Of a stretch of 64,000 nt of DNA, positions 23,439 to 34,430 are shown piece after piece. Origin of the DNA: Streptomyces sp. NBC_01428. GTDB taxonomy: Bacteria; Actinomycetota; Actinomycetes; Streptomycetales; Streptomycetaceae. The notes beneath the pieces are model-generated. The model had not been told where the DNA came from and did no database searches. It saw only the letters and a program-made list of their open reading frames with translations. Both the position numbers and the translations under genes were made by a program. Position 1 is the stretch's first letter. Every line of letters begins with the position of its first letter. The stretch lies in the NCBI RefSeq assembly GCF_036231965.1, contig NZ_CP109499.1:2790001-2854000 (forward strand), given 5' to 3'.

Positions 23439-25124
23439 TCAGACCTCGACCACGACCGGGAGGATCATCGGGCGCCGGCGGTAGTTGTCGGAGACCCACT
23501 TGCCCAGCGTGCGGCGGATGAGCTGCTGCATCTGGTGGGGCTCGACCACACCGTCCTGAGCGGACCGCTCCAGGACTTCGGTGACCTTCGGGATGACGTC
23601 GGCGAACGCGGCGTCGTCGATGCCGGAGCCGCGGGCCTGCACGTGCGGACCGCCCGTGAGCTTGCCCGTGCTGGCGTCCATCACCACGAAGACCGAGATG
23701 ATGCCCTCGTCCCCGAGGATCCTGCGGTCCTTGAGCGCGGGCTCACCGACGTCACCGACCGAGAGGCCGTCGACGTACACGTACCCGGCCTGGACCTTGC
23801 CGGAGATCTTCGCCTTGCCGTTGATCAGGTCGACGACCACGCCGTCCTCGGCGATGACGATGCGGTCGTGCGGGACGCCGGTGAGGGCGCCGAGCTCGGC
23901 GTTGGCCCGCAGGTGGCGCCATTCGCCGTGGACCGGCATCAGGTTGCGCGGCTTGCAGATGTTGTAGAAGTACAGCAGCTCGCCCGCCGAGGCGTGACCG
24001 GAGACGTGCACCTTGGCGTTGCCCTTGTGGATGACGTTCGCACCCCAGCGGGTCAGGCCGTTGATGACGCGGTAGACCGCGTTCTCGTTGCCGGGGATCA
24101 GCGACGACGCCAGGATCACGGTGTCGCCCTGGACGATCCGGATCTGGTGGTCGCGGTTCGCCATCCGGGAGAGGGCGGCCATCGGCTCGCCCTGGGAGCC
24201 CGTGCAGACGAGCACGACCTCGTGGTCCGGGAGGTCGTCGAGCGTCTTGACGTCGACCACCAGGCCCGGCGGGACCTTCAGGTAACCGAGGTCCCGGGCG
24301 ATGCCCATGTTGCGGACCATCGAGCGGCCGACGAAGGCGACCCTGCGGCCGTACTCGTGGGCGGTGTCGAGGATCTGCTGGATGCGGTGCACGTGGCTGG
24401 CGAAGCTCGCCACGATGATGCGCTTGCTCGCGCTCGCGAAGACCTGGCGCAGCACGTTCGAGATGTCCCGCTCGGGCGGGACGAAGCCGGGGACCTCGGC
24501 GTTGGTGGAGTCCGAGAGGAGAAGGTCGATGCCTTCCTCGCTCAGACGCGCGAACGCGTGCAGGTCCGTGAGGCGGCCGTCCAGCGGAAGCTGGTCCATC
24601 TTGAAGTCGCCGGTGTGGACGACCATGCCCGCGGGGGTGCGGATGGCGACCGCGAGGGCGTCCGGGATGGAGTGGTTGACGGCGACGAACTCGCAGTCGA
24701 AGGGGCCGATGCGCTCGCGGTGGCCCTCGGCCACCTCCAGCGTGTACGGCCGGATGCGGTGCTCCTGGAGCTTCGCCTCGATGAGGGCGAGGGTCAGCTT
24801 GGAGCCGATCAGCGGGATGTCCGGCTTCTCGCGCAGGAGGAACGGCACGGCACCGATGTGGTCCTCGTGGCCGTGCGTGAGCACGATGCCCTCGATGTCG
24901 TCGAGGCGGTCCCGGATGGACGTGAAGTCCGGCAGGATCAGGTCGATTCCGGGCTGCTCCTCCTCGGGGAAGAGCACTCCGCAGTCGACGATCAGGAGAC
25001 GGCCTCCGTACTCGAAGACCGTCATGTTCCGGCCGATCTCGCCGAGACCGCCGAGCGGGGTGACGCGCAGGCCGCCCTTCGGCAGGACCGGCGGTGCGCC
25101 GAGTTCAGGATGCGGATGACTCAA
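23439..25124 (-). CDS. rnj: Ribonuclease J
   Basis: A 561-aa metallo-beta-lactamase/beta-CASP nuclease with endo- and 5' exonuclease activity in mRNA decay and rRNA maturation. The zinc motif HGHEDH follows GIVLTHG near residue 80, then the beta-CASP domain and a C-terminal domain with HVSGHASAGEL. I place the start at a TTG at 25124, seven or so bases after GAGGAGA: this gives MSHPHPELGAPP, a typical Streptomyces N-terminus and length. Longer GTG/ATG frames to 25220 lack support. A hairpin (8-bp arms, 25145-25172) lies in the 5' leader. It follows dapA by 134 bp and may be partly co-transcribed. Confidence 0.94.
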   Translation of the reverse strand: MSHPHPELGAPPVLPKGGLRVTPLGGLGEIGRNMTVFEYGGRLLIVDCGVLFPEEEQPGIDLILPDFTSIRDRLDDIEGIVLTHGHEDHIGAVPFLLREKPDIPLIGSKLTLALIEAKLQEHRIRPYTLEVAEGHRERIGPFDCEFVAVNHSIPDALAVAIRTPAGMVVHTGDFKMDQLPLDGRLTDLHAFARLSEEGIDLLLSDSTNAEVPGFVPPERDISNVLRQVFASASKRIIVASFASHVHRIQQILDTAHEYGRRVAFVGRSMVRNMGIARDLGYLKVPPGLVVDVKTLDDLPDHEVVLVCTGSQGEPMAALSRMANRDHQIRIVQGDTVILASSLIPGNENAVYRVINGLTRWGANVIHKGNAKVHVSGHASAGELLYFYNICKPRNLMPVHGEWRHLRANAELGALTGVPHDRIVIAEDGVVVDLINGKAKISGKVQAGYVYVDGLSVGDVGEPALKDRRILGDEGIISVFVVMDASTGKLTGGPHVQARGSGIDDAAFADVIPKVTEVLERSAQDGVVEPHQMQQLIRRTLGKWVSDNYRRRPMILPVVVEV

Positions 25125-25144
25125 AAGACTCTCCTCACCACGGA

Positions 25145-25172
25145 CGCCACGTACCTGGCAAGGCACGTGGCG
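25145..25172 (-). promoter_or_regulatory. Hairpin in the RNase J 5' leader
   Basis: CGCCACGT and ACGTGGCG pair around a 12-nt loop, ending about 20 nt before the TTG start on the minus strand. A palindrome GCGGGCCATGGCCCGC follows at 25212-25227. These could be processing or autoregulation sites, or the second could be a weak dapA terminator; neither is demonstrated. Confidence 0.45.
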
Positions 25173-25258
25173 CGCGTGACGTTCGTGCAGTAGCAGTTGT
25201 CTGTGTGGGGTGCGGGCCATGGCCCGCGGTGGTGCTTATTCAGTTGTGAAGTCTGTGT

Positions 25259-26158
25259 TCAGAGCTCTACCCCGCCGGCGCCAAGATCGATCTTGAGCTG
25301 GACGGTCTCCTCGGGCGACAGCTCGACCATCGGGGCGCGCAGTGGACCGGCCGGCAGGCCCTGGAGGGCGAGTGCGGCCTTGGTCGTCATGACGCCCTGG
25401 GTGCGGAACATGCCGGTGAAGACGGGGAGCAGCTTCTGGTGGATCTCCGTGGCCTTCTGCACGTCGCCCGAGAGGTGGGCGTCGAGCATGGCGCGGAGTT
25501 CCGGGGTGACGACGTGGCCGACGACGGAGACGAATCCGACCGCGCCCACGGAGAGCAGCGGGAGGTTCAGCATGTCGTCGCCGGAGTACCAGGCGAGTCC
25601 GGAGCGGGCGATGGCCCAGCTGGCCCGGCCGAGGTCTCCCTTGGCGTCCTTGTTCGCGACGATACGGGGGTGCTCGGCGAGCCGCACCAGGGTTTCGGTG
25701 TTGATCGGGACGCCGCTGCGGCCGGGGATGTCGTAGAGCATGACCGGCAGGCCGGTCGCGTCGGCGATGGCCGTGAAGTGCCGATAGAGGCCCTCCTGCG
25801 GCGGCTTGTTGTAGTACGGCGTCACGGTGAGCAGGCCGTGCGCGCCGACCTGCTCGGCGGCGCGGGCCAGCTCGATGCTGTGGTGGGTGTCGTTCGTGCC
25901 GACGCCGGCGACGACGTGGGCGCGGTCGCCGACCGCCTCCACCACGGCCCGTACGAGATCCGCTTTCTCCGCGTTGCTGGTGGTCGGGGACTCACCGGTG
26001 GTGCCGTTGATGATCAGGCCGTCGTTGCCTGCGTCCACCAGGTGGGTGGCGAGCCGCTGAGCGCCGTCGAGGTCGAGTGCGCCGTCCGCCGTGAAGGGCG
26101 TGACCATGGCGGTGAGGACCCGCCCGAAGGGGGTCTGCGGAGTGGAGGTCGGAGCCAT
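25259..26158 (-). CDS. dapA: 4-hydroxy-tetrahydrodipicolinate synthase
   Basis: A 299-aa TIM-barrel class I aldolase that condenses pyruvate with aspartate semialdehyde in lysine and diaminopimelate synthesis. GTTGESPT, the VTPYYNKPPQEG active-site tyrosine segment, YDIPGRSGV and the Schiff-base lysine in IVANKDAKGD are all present. I use the ATG at 26158 (MAPTSTPQTPFGRVLTA); an in-frame GTG lies 9 nt upstream and neither has a clear ribosome-binding site. dapB, the next pathway enzyme, is 3 kb away in a separate operon. Streptomyces usually has a second dapA paralogue elsewhere. Confidence 0.94.
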   Translation of the reverse strand: MAPTSTPQTPFGRVLTAMVTPFTADGALDLDGAQRLATHLVDAGNDGLIINGTTGESPTTSNAEKADLVRAVVEAVGDRAHVVAGVGTNDTHHSIELARAAEQVGAHGLLTVTPYYNKPPQEGLYRHFTAIADATGLPVMLYDIPGRSGVPINTETLVRLAEHPRIVANKDAKGDLGRASWAIARSGLAWYSGDDMLNLPLLSVGAVGFVSVVGHVVTPELRAMLDAHLSGDVQKATEIHQKLLPVFTGMFRTQGVMTTKAALALQGLPAGPLRAPMVELSPEETVQLKIDLGAGGVEL

Positions 26159-26231
26159 GGGTAACACGCTACTCGCTGCTCAACCCGGGGTCTGCCCTCG
26201 GGGGACACGACAAAGCATGACAAAGGTGGAG

Positions 26232-26269
26232 CCCGGCACTGCCTGCTCGGGGGTTCAAGCAGTGCCGGG
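26232..26269 (-). terminator. Terminator after thyX
   Basis: An 11-bp perfect inverted repeat (CCCGGCACTGC with GCAGTGCCGGG, 16-nt loop) lies about 100 bp beyond the thyX stop and before dapA. It may attenuate rather than end transcription. Confidence 0.65.
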
Positions 26270-26369
26270 TCCGTTTGATCAGGCTAGATGAACTTCGCGA
26301 AATGCCGCAATACGGACACCTCGCCCGGATGATCCGTACATCTGTGCCGGACCGGTGCGCACAGGCGTT

Positions 26370-27110
26370 TTACGGTGCCACACGGCCGTTCGCGTTGTAG
26401 GCCGCGTGTGTGAGCGGCATGAGCCTGGCCCACTCCGCTTCCATCTTCTCGCCGACCATCTCGATCTCCCGCTGCGGGAAGGACGGGACCTTGGCGAGCT
26501 CGTGCTGGGTGCGCAGGCCGAGGAAGTGCATGAGGGACCGCGCGTTGCACGTGGCGTACATCGAGGAGAAGAGGCCGACCGGGAGGACGGCGCGGGCGAC
26601 CTCGCGGGCCACGCCGGCGGCGAGCATCTCCTGGTACGCCTCGTAGGCCTGGCGGTAGGAGTCCTCCATCGCGCGGCCCGTGAGCTCCAGCTGGGCCGGT
26701 GTGCCCTCCACGAAGACGTACTTGCCGGGACGGCCCTCCTGGACCAGCTTGCGGGAGGCGTCCGGGACGTAGAAGACCGGCTCCAGGTTCCTGTAGCGGC
26801 CCGATTCCTCGTTGTACGACCAGCCGACGCGGTGGCGCATGAACTCGCGGAAGACGAAGATCGGGGCGCTGATGAAGAAGGTCATCGAGTTGTGCTCGAA
26901 GGGGCTGCCGTGCCGGTCCCGCATCAGGTAGTTGATCAGGCCCTTGGAACGCTCCGGGTCCTTCTGCAGCTCTTCCAGCGACTGCTCCCCGGCCGTGGAG
27001 ACACGGGCGGCGAACAGCACGTCGGCGTCGGAGGCCGTGTGCTTGATCAGCTGGACGGTGACATCGCTGCGGAAGCTGGGCTTGAGGTCGTCGGCGGGGG
27101 TGTCGGTCAC
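26370..27110 (-). CDS. thyX: Flavin-dependent thymidylate synthase
   Basis: A 246-aa FAD enzyme that makes dTMP from dUMP using methylenetetrahydrofolate and NADPH. HGSPFEHNSMTFFI and the substrate-binding block FMRHRVGWSYNEESGRY are diagnostic. In this block eight residues separate RHR from the conserved serine, one more than the RHRx7S pattern I know for the family. The GTG at 27110 (MTDTPADDLKPSFRSD) gives the length known for Streptomyces ThyX. The ribosome-binding site is weak, and an ATG at 27131 is an alternative. Divergent small genes begin at 27344, so the 233-bp gap holds its promoter. Confidence 0.94.
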   Translation of the reverse strand: MTDTPADDLKPSFRSDVTVQLIKHTASDADVLFAARVSTAGEQSLEELQKDPERSKGLINYLMRDRHGSPFEHNSMTFFISAPIFVFREFMRHRVGWSYNEESGRYRNLEPVFYVPDASRKLVQEGRPGKYVFVEGTPAQLELTGRAMEDSYRQAYEAYQEMLAAGVAREVARAVLPVGLFSSMYATCNARSLMHFLGLRTQHELAKVPSFPQREIEMVGEKMEAEWARLMPLTHAAYNANGRVAP

Positions 27111-27343
27111 GGTGCGGAGGGTCCTTCCCATCACTGGCTCGGGCGGCGCCCACTCTACGGCCCGGCACCGACAACGGGGCGTTCGGTGTCGTGCCGCGAC
27201 ATTCGGCACCGAACTTCTGCGAATTCGGTGATTCAGGGCACCTCTTGGGGCACTCGTGCGTCTGTATGAGTGAGGGCGACGCGTTCGAGCCGCTCTCACC
27301 GACCGTCACACCAGCACGATTCTCCGGAAGGAGAAGCACGCCC

Positions 27344-27583
27344 ATGTTCCGCCGGCGCGAGCCCGTCCCGTTCGCCTTCATCGCCGAGGCCGACCAGTTC
27401 CGCAGCAATGTCACTCCCCCACCCCGCGAGCGGGCCTCCGCCGGGCAGATGGTCGGGCGATGGCTCATCGGCCTCACCGTCGTCGCCGGGATAGCGGGGT
27501 CCCTGCTCGTCGGGATGCCCGCCTTGTCGCAGGATCAGTCACCTGCGAAGACGCAGCATTCCGAGGCGTCGGACGGCCGCTGA
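27344..27583 (+). CDS. Small single-span membrane protein, unknown
   Basis: A 79-aa protein not recognised by name. It starts at an ATG with a strong GGAAGGAG ribosome-binding site. The N-terminal half is basic and polar (MFRRREPVPFAFIAEADQF), one membrane helix follows (WLIGLTVVAGIAGSLLVGM, about residues 39-58), and the C-terminal tail is polar (SQDQSPAKTQHSE). It is divergent from thyX and 90 bp before another membrane protein gene, with which it may be co-transcribed. Confidence 0.7.
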   Translation: MFRRREPVPFAFIAEADQFRSNVTPPPRERASAGQMVGRWLIGLTVVAGIAGSLLVGMPALSQDQSPAKTQHSEASDGR

Positions 27584-27673
27584 CTCATCCGGACCCCCAA
27601 GGGTGGTGGCCCGGCATCCGGCTCGATAACCTCACCGGGCACAGCCCATGCGTGGATTGAGTGAGGATCAGTC

Positions 27674-28231
27674 GTGCCCCTGCCTTTCCTGACGGCGGAC
27701 CGCGCCTTTGACGAGGCCGCGGACGATGTCGCGCTGCCCTTCGACGACCGCGACCGCTGGCGGCGCCCCTACCGGCCCGGCCCGTGGCGGGTCGGCGCCG
27801 CCGCGCTCGTCCTGCTGCTCGCCTCGTTCGTGCTCGTCGCGGCCGTGATCATCGCCGTGGCCGGTGCCGTGCCCGCCGCTCTGGCCTGCATGGTCGGCGC
27901 GGCGGTCGTCATACTGTGCGCGCTGCGTCTGCTGCGCGTCGGTGTGTGGGTGAGCGCCCGGGGACTGCGCAGGGTGGGCTTCTTCGTCACGAGCACGACC
28001 CCGTGGGAGCAGGTCACCGCCGTCCGCACGGTGCAGCAGCCGGTGCGCTGGCTGGGGCTGCCGCGCACGGTGCAGGGACAGGCTCTGACGCTCGTACGGG
28101 CGGAGCGCGCGCCCGGTGAGGTTCCGCCGCTCATGACGACGCACAACGCCGACTTCCTGGCCCGTACGGAGGCCTTCGACCGGGCGGCGGACGCCGTCGA
28201 GGTGTGGGCGGACGAGTACCGCCGGCACTGA
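27674..28231 (+). CDS. Two-helix membrane protein with PH-like domain
   Basis: A 185-aa protein with a GTG start preceded by GAGG. Residues about 40-62 and 65-88 form a hydrophobic hairpin (VGAAALVLLLASFVLVAAVII and onward). The rest (VWVSARGLRRVGFFVTSTTPWEQVTAVRTV) resembles the bacterial PH-like domain found in many small actinobacterial membrane proteins, where W-E-x-V is typical. No enzymatic motif is seen. A bidirectional terminator follows. Confidence 0.75.
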   Translation: MPLPFLTADRAFDEAADDVALPFDDRDRWRRPYRPGPWRVGAAALVLLLASFVLVAAVIIAVAGAVPAALACMVGAAVVILCALRLLRVGVWVSARGLRRVGFFVTSTTPWEQVTAVRTVQQPVRWLGLPRTVQGQALTLVRAERAPGEVPPLMTTHNADFLARTEAFDRAADAVEVWADEYRRH

Positions 28232-28259
28232 CGCGCGATCACGCCGAGGGCGACGACGC

Positions 28260-28299
28260 AGGAGGGGCCGACCCGCAGGTGTGCGGGTCGGCCCCTCCT
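28260..28299 (+). terminator. Bidirectional terminator
   Basis: A perfect 18-bp inverted repeat (AGGAGGGGCCGACCCGCA and complement, loop GGTG) followed by TTTCT on the plus strand lies between convergent genes ending at 28231 (plus) and 28361 (minus). Confidence 0.9.
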
Positions 28300-28360
28300 T
28301 TCTCGTACAGCCGCCGTGGCGGGCGTCCCGCCCGAGGCCATGGGCGTCGCGCCTGCCCGG

Positions 28361-28813
28361 TCAGGCTTCCAGGGTGCGGCCCTCCTGGAGGGCGATGGCC
28401 CGCTGCATGGCCTTGCGGGCGCGCGGGGTGTCCCGGGCGTCGTGGTAGGCCACCGCGAGGCGGAACCAGGTGCGCCAGTCGTCCGGCGCGTCCTCCGTCT
28501 CGGCCTTGCGGCGGGCGAAGACCTCGTCGGCCGAGTCGCGGTCGATGCGGCCGCCCTCGGTGCGCCGCAGCTCGTCGACGGGCAGTCCGCCCTCGGCGTC
28601 GAGCACGGCGGCGAGCCGGTTGGCCTTGCGGACGAACTGCGTGTTCGCCCAGAGGAACCAGACGCCGATGACCGGCAGGATGAGCACGGCGACACCGAAG
28701 GTGACGGTGATCAGGGTGCCGTCCTGGATGAGCATCACTCCCCGGCTGCCGACCAGGACGAAATAGACGACCAGGACGGCGGCCGTGACCGCGTAGGTGA
28801 TTTTCGCGCGCAT
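28361..28813 (-). CDS. Membrane protein with TPR-like tail, unknown
   Basis: A 150-aa protein. Two hydrophobic helices lie at about 5-24 (ITYAVTAAVLVVYFVLVGS) and 33-55 (LITVTFGVAVLILPVIGVWFLW), followed by a charged cytosolic region whose end (WRTWFRLAVAYHDARDTPRARKAMQRAI) looks like one tetratricopeptide-type helix pair. It is the last gene of the rpsO-pnp-peptidase-dapB cluster, 32 bp after dapB. The function is not known to me; the TPR-like end suggests a protein contact. Confidence 0.75.
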   Translation of the reverse strand: MRAKITYAVTAAVLVVYFVLVGSRGVMLIQDGTLITVTFGVAVLILPVIGVWFLWANTQFVRKANRLAAVLDAEGGLPVDELRRTEGGRIDRDSADEVFARRKAETEDAPDDWRTWFRLAVAYHDARDTPRARKAMQRAIALQEGRTLEA

Positions 28814-28845
28814 GTCTGCCGGTTACCTCGTGTACGTGCCCCGGC

Positions 28846-31000
<2,155 letters not shown>

Positions 31001-31004
<4 letters not shown>

Positions 31005-33217
31005 TTGTCGGTGTCGTCCTTCTTCTCATCGTCGCCTTCGCCCTCGATCACGGGGATCAGGGAGAGCTTGCCGCGGGAGTCGATCTCGGCGATCTCGACC
31101 TGGACCTTGGAGCCCACGCCGACGACGTCCTCGACGTTCTCCACGCGCTTGCCGCCGGCGAGCTTGCGGATCTGCGAGATGTGCAGCAGACCGTCCTTGC
31201 CCGGGAGCAGCGACACGAACGCACCGAAGGTCGTCGTCTTCACGACGGTGCCCAGGTAGCGCTCGCCGACCTCCGGCATGGTCGGGTTGGCGATCGAGTT
31301 GATCGTGGCGCGCGCGGCCTCGGCCTGCGAGCCCTGCTGGGCACCGATGTAGATGGTGCCGTCGTCCTCGATCGTGATGTCGGCGCCGGTGTCCTCCTGG
31401 ATCTGGTTGATCATCTTGCCCTTGGGGCCGATGACCTCACCGATCTTGTCCACGGGGATCTTGACGGTGATGATCCGCGGGGCGTTCGGGGACATCTCGT
31501 CCGGCGTGTCGATCGCTTCCATCATCACGTCGAGGATGTGGAGGCGGGCGTCGCGGGCCTGCTTGAGGGCCGCGGCCAGGACGGAGGCGGGGATGCCGTC
31601 CAGCTTGGTGTCCAGCTGGAGGGCGGTCACGAACTCCTTGGTGCCGGCGACCTTGAAGTCCATGTCGCCGAAGGCGTCCTCCGCACCGAGGATGTCGGTG
31701 AGGGCGACGTAGTGCGTCTTGCCGTCGATCTCCTGGGAGATCAGACCCATGGCGATACCGGCGACGGGGGCCTTGAGGGGCACACCGGCGTTCAGCAGCG
31801 ACATGGTCGAGGCGCAGACGGAGCCCATGGACGTCGAGCCGTTGGAGCCGAGGGCCTCGGACACCTGACGGATCGCGTAGGGGAACTCCTCGCGGGTCGG
31901 CAGGACCGGCACGATCGCGCGCTCGGCGAGCGCGCCGTGGCCGATCTCGCGGCGCTTCGGGGAGCCGACGCGGCCCGTCTCACCGACGGAGTACGGCGGG
32001 AAGTTGTAGTTGTGCATGTAGCGCTTGCGGGTCACCGGGGAAAGGGTGTCCAGCTGCTGCTCCATGCGGAGCATGTTCAGGGTGGTGACGCCCAGGATCT
32101 GGGTCTCGCCACGCTCGAACAGCGCCGAGCCGTGCACGCGCGGGATGGCCTCGACCTCGGCGGCCAGCGTACGGATGTCCGTGACGCCGCGGCCGTCGAT
32201 GCGGACCTTGTCCTTGATGACGCGCTCGCGGACCAGCTTCTTGGTCAGCGAGCGGTACGCGGCGGAGATCTCCTTCTCGCGACCCTCGAACTGCGGGAGC
32301 AGCTTCTCGGCGGCGATCTCCTTGACGCGGTCCAGCTCGGCCTCGCGGTCCTGCTTGCCGGCGATGGTGAGCGCCTGGGCGAGCTCGCTCGTGACCGCGG
32401 CGGTGAGCGCCTCGAAGACGTCGTCCTGGTAGTCCAGGAAGATCGGGAACTCGCCGGTCGGCTTGGCGGCCTTGGCGGCGAGGTCCGACTGCGCCTTGCA
32501 GAGGACCTTGATGAAGGGCTTCGCGGCGTCGAGGCCGGCGGCCACGACCTCCTCGGTCGGCGCCTCGGCGCCACCCTGGACGAGCGTGATCGTCTTGTCG
32601 GTGGCCTCGGCCTCGACCATCATGATCGCGACGTCGCCGTCCTCGAGGACGCGACCGGCGACGACCATGTCGAAGACGGCGTCCTCGAGCTCGGTGTGCG
32701 TCGGGAACGCGACCCACTGGCCGTTGATCAGCGCGACGCGGACGCCGCCGACCGGGCCGGAGAAGGGCAGACCGGCCAGCTGCGTGGACGCGGAGGCGGC
32801 GTTGATCGCCACGACGTCGTACAGGTGGTCGGGGTTGAGGGCCATGATCGTCGCGACGACCTGGATCTCGTTGCGAAGGCCCTTCTTGAAGGACGGACGC
32901 AGCGGGCGGTCGATCAGGCGACAGGTGAGGATGGCGTCCTCGGAGGGACGGCCCTCACGGCGGAAGAAGCTGCCGGGGATCTTGCCGGCGGCGTACATCC
33001 GCTCCTCGACGTCCACCGTCAGGGGGAAGAAGTCGAGCTGGTCCTTGGGCTTCTTGGAGGCGGTGGTGGCCGACAGCACCATGGTGTCGTCGTCCAGGTA
33101 CGCGACGGCGGAGCCGGCGGCCTGACGGGCCAGCCTGCCCGTCTCGAAGCGGATGGTGCGGGTACCGAAGGAACCGTTGTCGATGACGGCCTCGGCGTAG
33201 TGGGTCTCGTTCTCCAC
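31001..33217 (-). CDS. pnp: Polynucleotide phosphorylase (PNPase)
   Basis: A 738-aa phosphorolytic 3'-5' exoribonuclease and RNA-tailing enzyme; in Streptomyces it provides poly(A)-like tailing. Two RNase PH domains with an intervening helical region are followed by KH ([21 protein letters not shown]) and S1 ([20 protein letters not shown]) domains and an acidic tail. The GTG start follows GAGGAG by 9 nt. The 359-bp gap to rpsO holds the rpsO terminator and a long leader hairpin, so pnp expression probably combines read-through from rpsO with its own promoter. Confidence 0.96.
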
Positions 33218-33297
33218 TAGTGTTTTCTCCTCGTCTTCGTCCCGTCCTGCCCGTGTGGCAGGGGGACGGTGGCGGAGAGGCGCTCCTCCTGGTGCGG

Positions 33298-33358
33298 GCC
33301 GGTCTTCGATCGAAGCACCCGGGGCTGTTACGCCCGGGGGCCACTACCGAGGACCGGC
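33298..33358 (-). promoter_or_regulatory. Long hairpin in the pnp leader
   Basis: Outer arms GCCGGTC/GACCGGC (33298-33304 with 33352-33358) enclose an inner GC-rich hairpin around 33318-33338 and a CTTCGATCGAAG palindrome at 33304-33315. In S. coelicolor the rpsO-pnp intergenic hairpin is an RNase III target controlling pnp; this is the equivalent position. Confidence 0.6.
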
Positions 33359-33535
33359 GGCGGCGAGGCGCGCTTCTCCTCGTTCGGTGTCGTGAGATGC
33401 CCTACCCGGCGGGTACGGCTTCGTCACGCTCTGTTCGTACGTGCTGTTTCCTGCGTATTGCGTTGTGCTACCACACTACAAAGCGTCGGTGACACTCCGC
33501 ACGTACAAGGCCGTGCGGCGGCACATACAGCAAAA

Positions 33536-33564
33536 GGAGCGGCTCCCGACGCGGGAACCGCTCC
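33536..33564 (-). terminator. rpsO terminator / attenuator
   Basis: On the minus strand GGAGCGGTTCCC and GGGAGCCGCTCC pair around a 5-nt loop and are followed by TTTTG, an intrinsic terminator 12 bp past rpsO. Because pnp lies downstream on the same strand it probably gives partial read-through. Confidence 0.8.
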
Positions 33565-33576
33565 CTTCACGGCGTC

Positions 33577-33867
33577 TTACTTGGCGCCGCCGGCCGCACC
33601 GCGGCGGATGCCCAGGCGGTCGACCAGCGCACGGAAGCGCTGGATGTCCTTCTTGGCCAGGTACTGAAGCAGGCGGCGACGCTGGCCGACCAGGATCAGA
33701 AGACCACGGCGGGAGTGGTGGTCGTGCTTGTGGGTCTTGAGGTGCTCGGTCAGGTCCGAGATCCGGCGCGACAGCATGGCGACCTGGACCTCGGGGGAGC
33801 CGGTGTCGCCCTCCTTCTGACCGAACTCGCTGATGAGCTGCTTCTTCGTAGCGGCGTCGAGCGGCAC
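33577..33867 (-). CDS. rpsO: 30S ribosomal protein S15
   Basis: A 96-aa primary 16S-binding protein. The family core [20 protein letters not shown] and [21 protein letters not shown] is fully conserved. The GTG start at 33867 is fixed by AAGGAG 6 nt upstream; an in-frame start at 33897 is not needed. pnp follows on the same strand after the attenuator. Confidence 0.97.
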   Translation of the reverse strand: MPLDAATKKQLISEFGQKEGDTGSPEVQVAMLSRRISDLTEHLKTHKHDHHSRRGLLILVGQRRRLLQYLAKKDIQRFRALVDRLGIRRGAAGGAK

Positions 33868-34133
33868 GCTTACTCCTTGTAGTCTCGTGTCTGCCACCGA
33901 GTGCCCCTGGTCGAATTCTCAGGGGAGCTTCCGTGACTCGGAAGGCGGGGATCCGATGGGCGCGGCCTCCAGAGCAGCGCTCCGGGGGTGCGTACACAAA
34001 CGGCCGTTACACAGGGTACCAGCCTGGCCGGACGCGTCTGTCCGGGTCACGGAAGGTTCCCGGGCGGTGTGGTCCAGGCCACTAGGGTGACGCCGCAGAG
34101 GTCATTCGTACGTGGGGAAGGGGCCGGCGGAAC

Positions 34134-34430
34134 ATGGCCGAGGAAGCGGACAAGGACGTCAAGGCGCGCAAGGAGCGGGAGAAGGACGAGCTCTACGCCC
34201 TGGACATCTCGGGCGTCGAATGGCAGAGCGCGCCCGGCACCGAGGAGCACGAGGAGCGGGTCGAGATCGCGTATCTGCCCAGGGGTGCGGTGGCCATGCG
34301 CTCGTCGCTCGACCCCGGGACGGTGCTGCGGTACACGGAGGCGGAGTGGCGGGCCTTCGTCCTGGGTGCGCGGGACGGTGAGTTCGACCTGGAGCCGGCG
34401 CCGCACGCCGAGAGCCTGCCTGCGGAGTAG
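34134..34430 (+). CDS. DUF397 domain protein
   Basis: A 98-aa protein. Residues about 25-90 (SGVEWQSAPGTEEHEERVEIA, then AVAMRSSLDPGTVLRYTEAEWRAFVLGARDGEFD) match the small actinobacterial DUF397 domain, in which the VAVRDSKDP and W-x-x-F segments recur. The first 20 residues are a charged Lys/Glu extension. DUF397 proteins usually lie beside an Xre-type regulator, but none is adjacent here. A strong terminator follows, so it is probably monocistronic. Its role is unknown. Confidence 0.8.
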   Translation: MAEEADKDVKARKEREKDELYALDISGVEWQSAPGTEEHEERVEIAYLPRGAVAMRSSLDPGTVLRYTEAEWRAFVLGARDGEFDLEPAPHAESLPAE

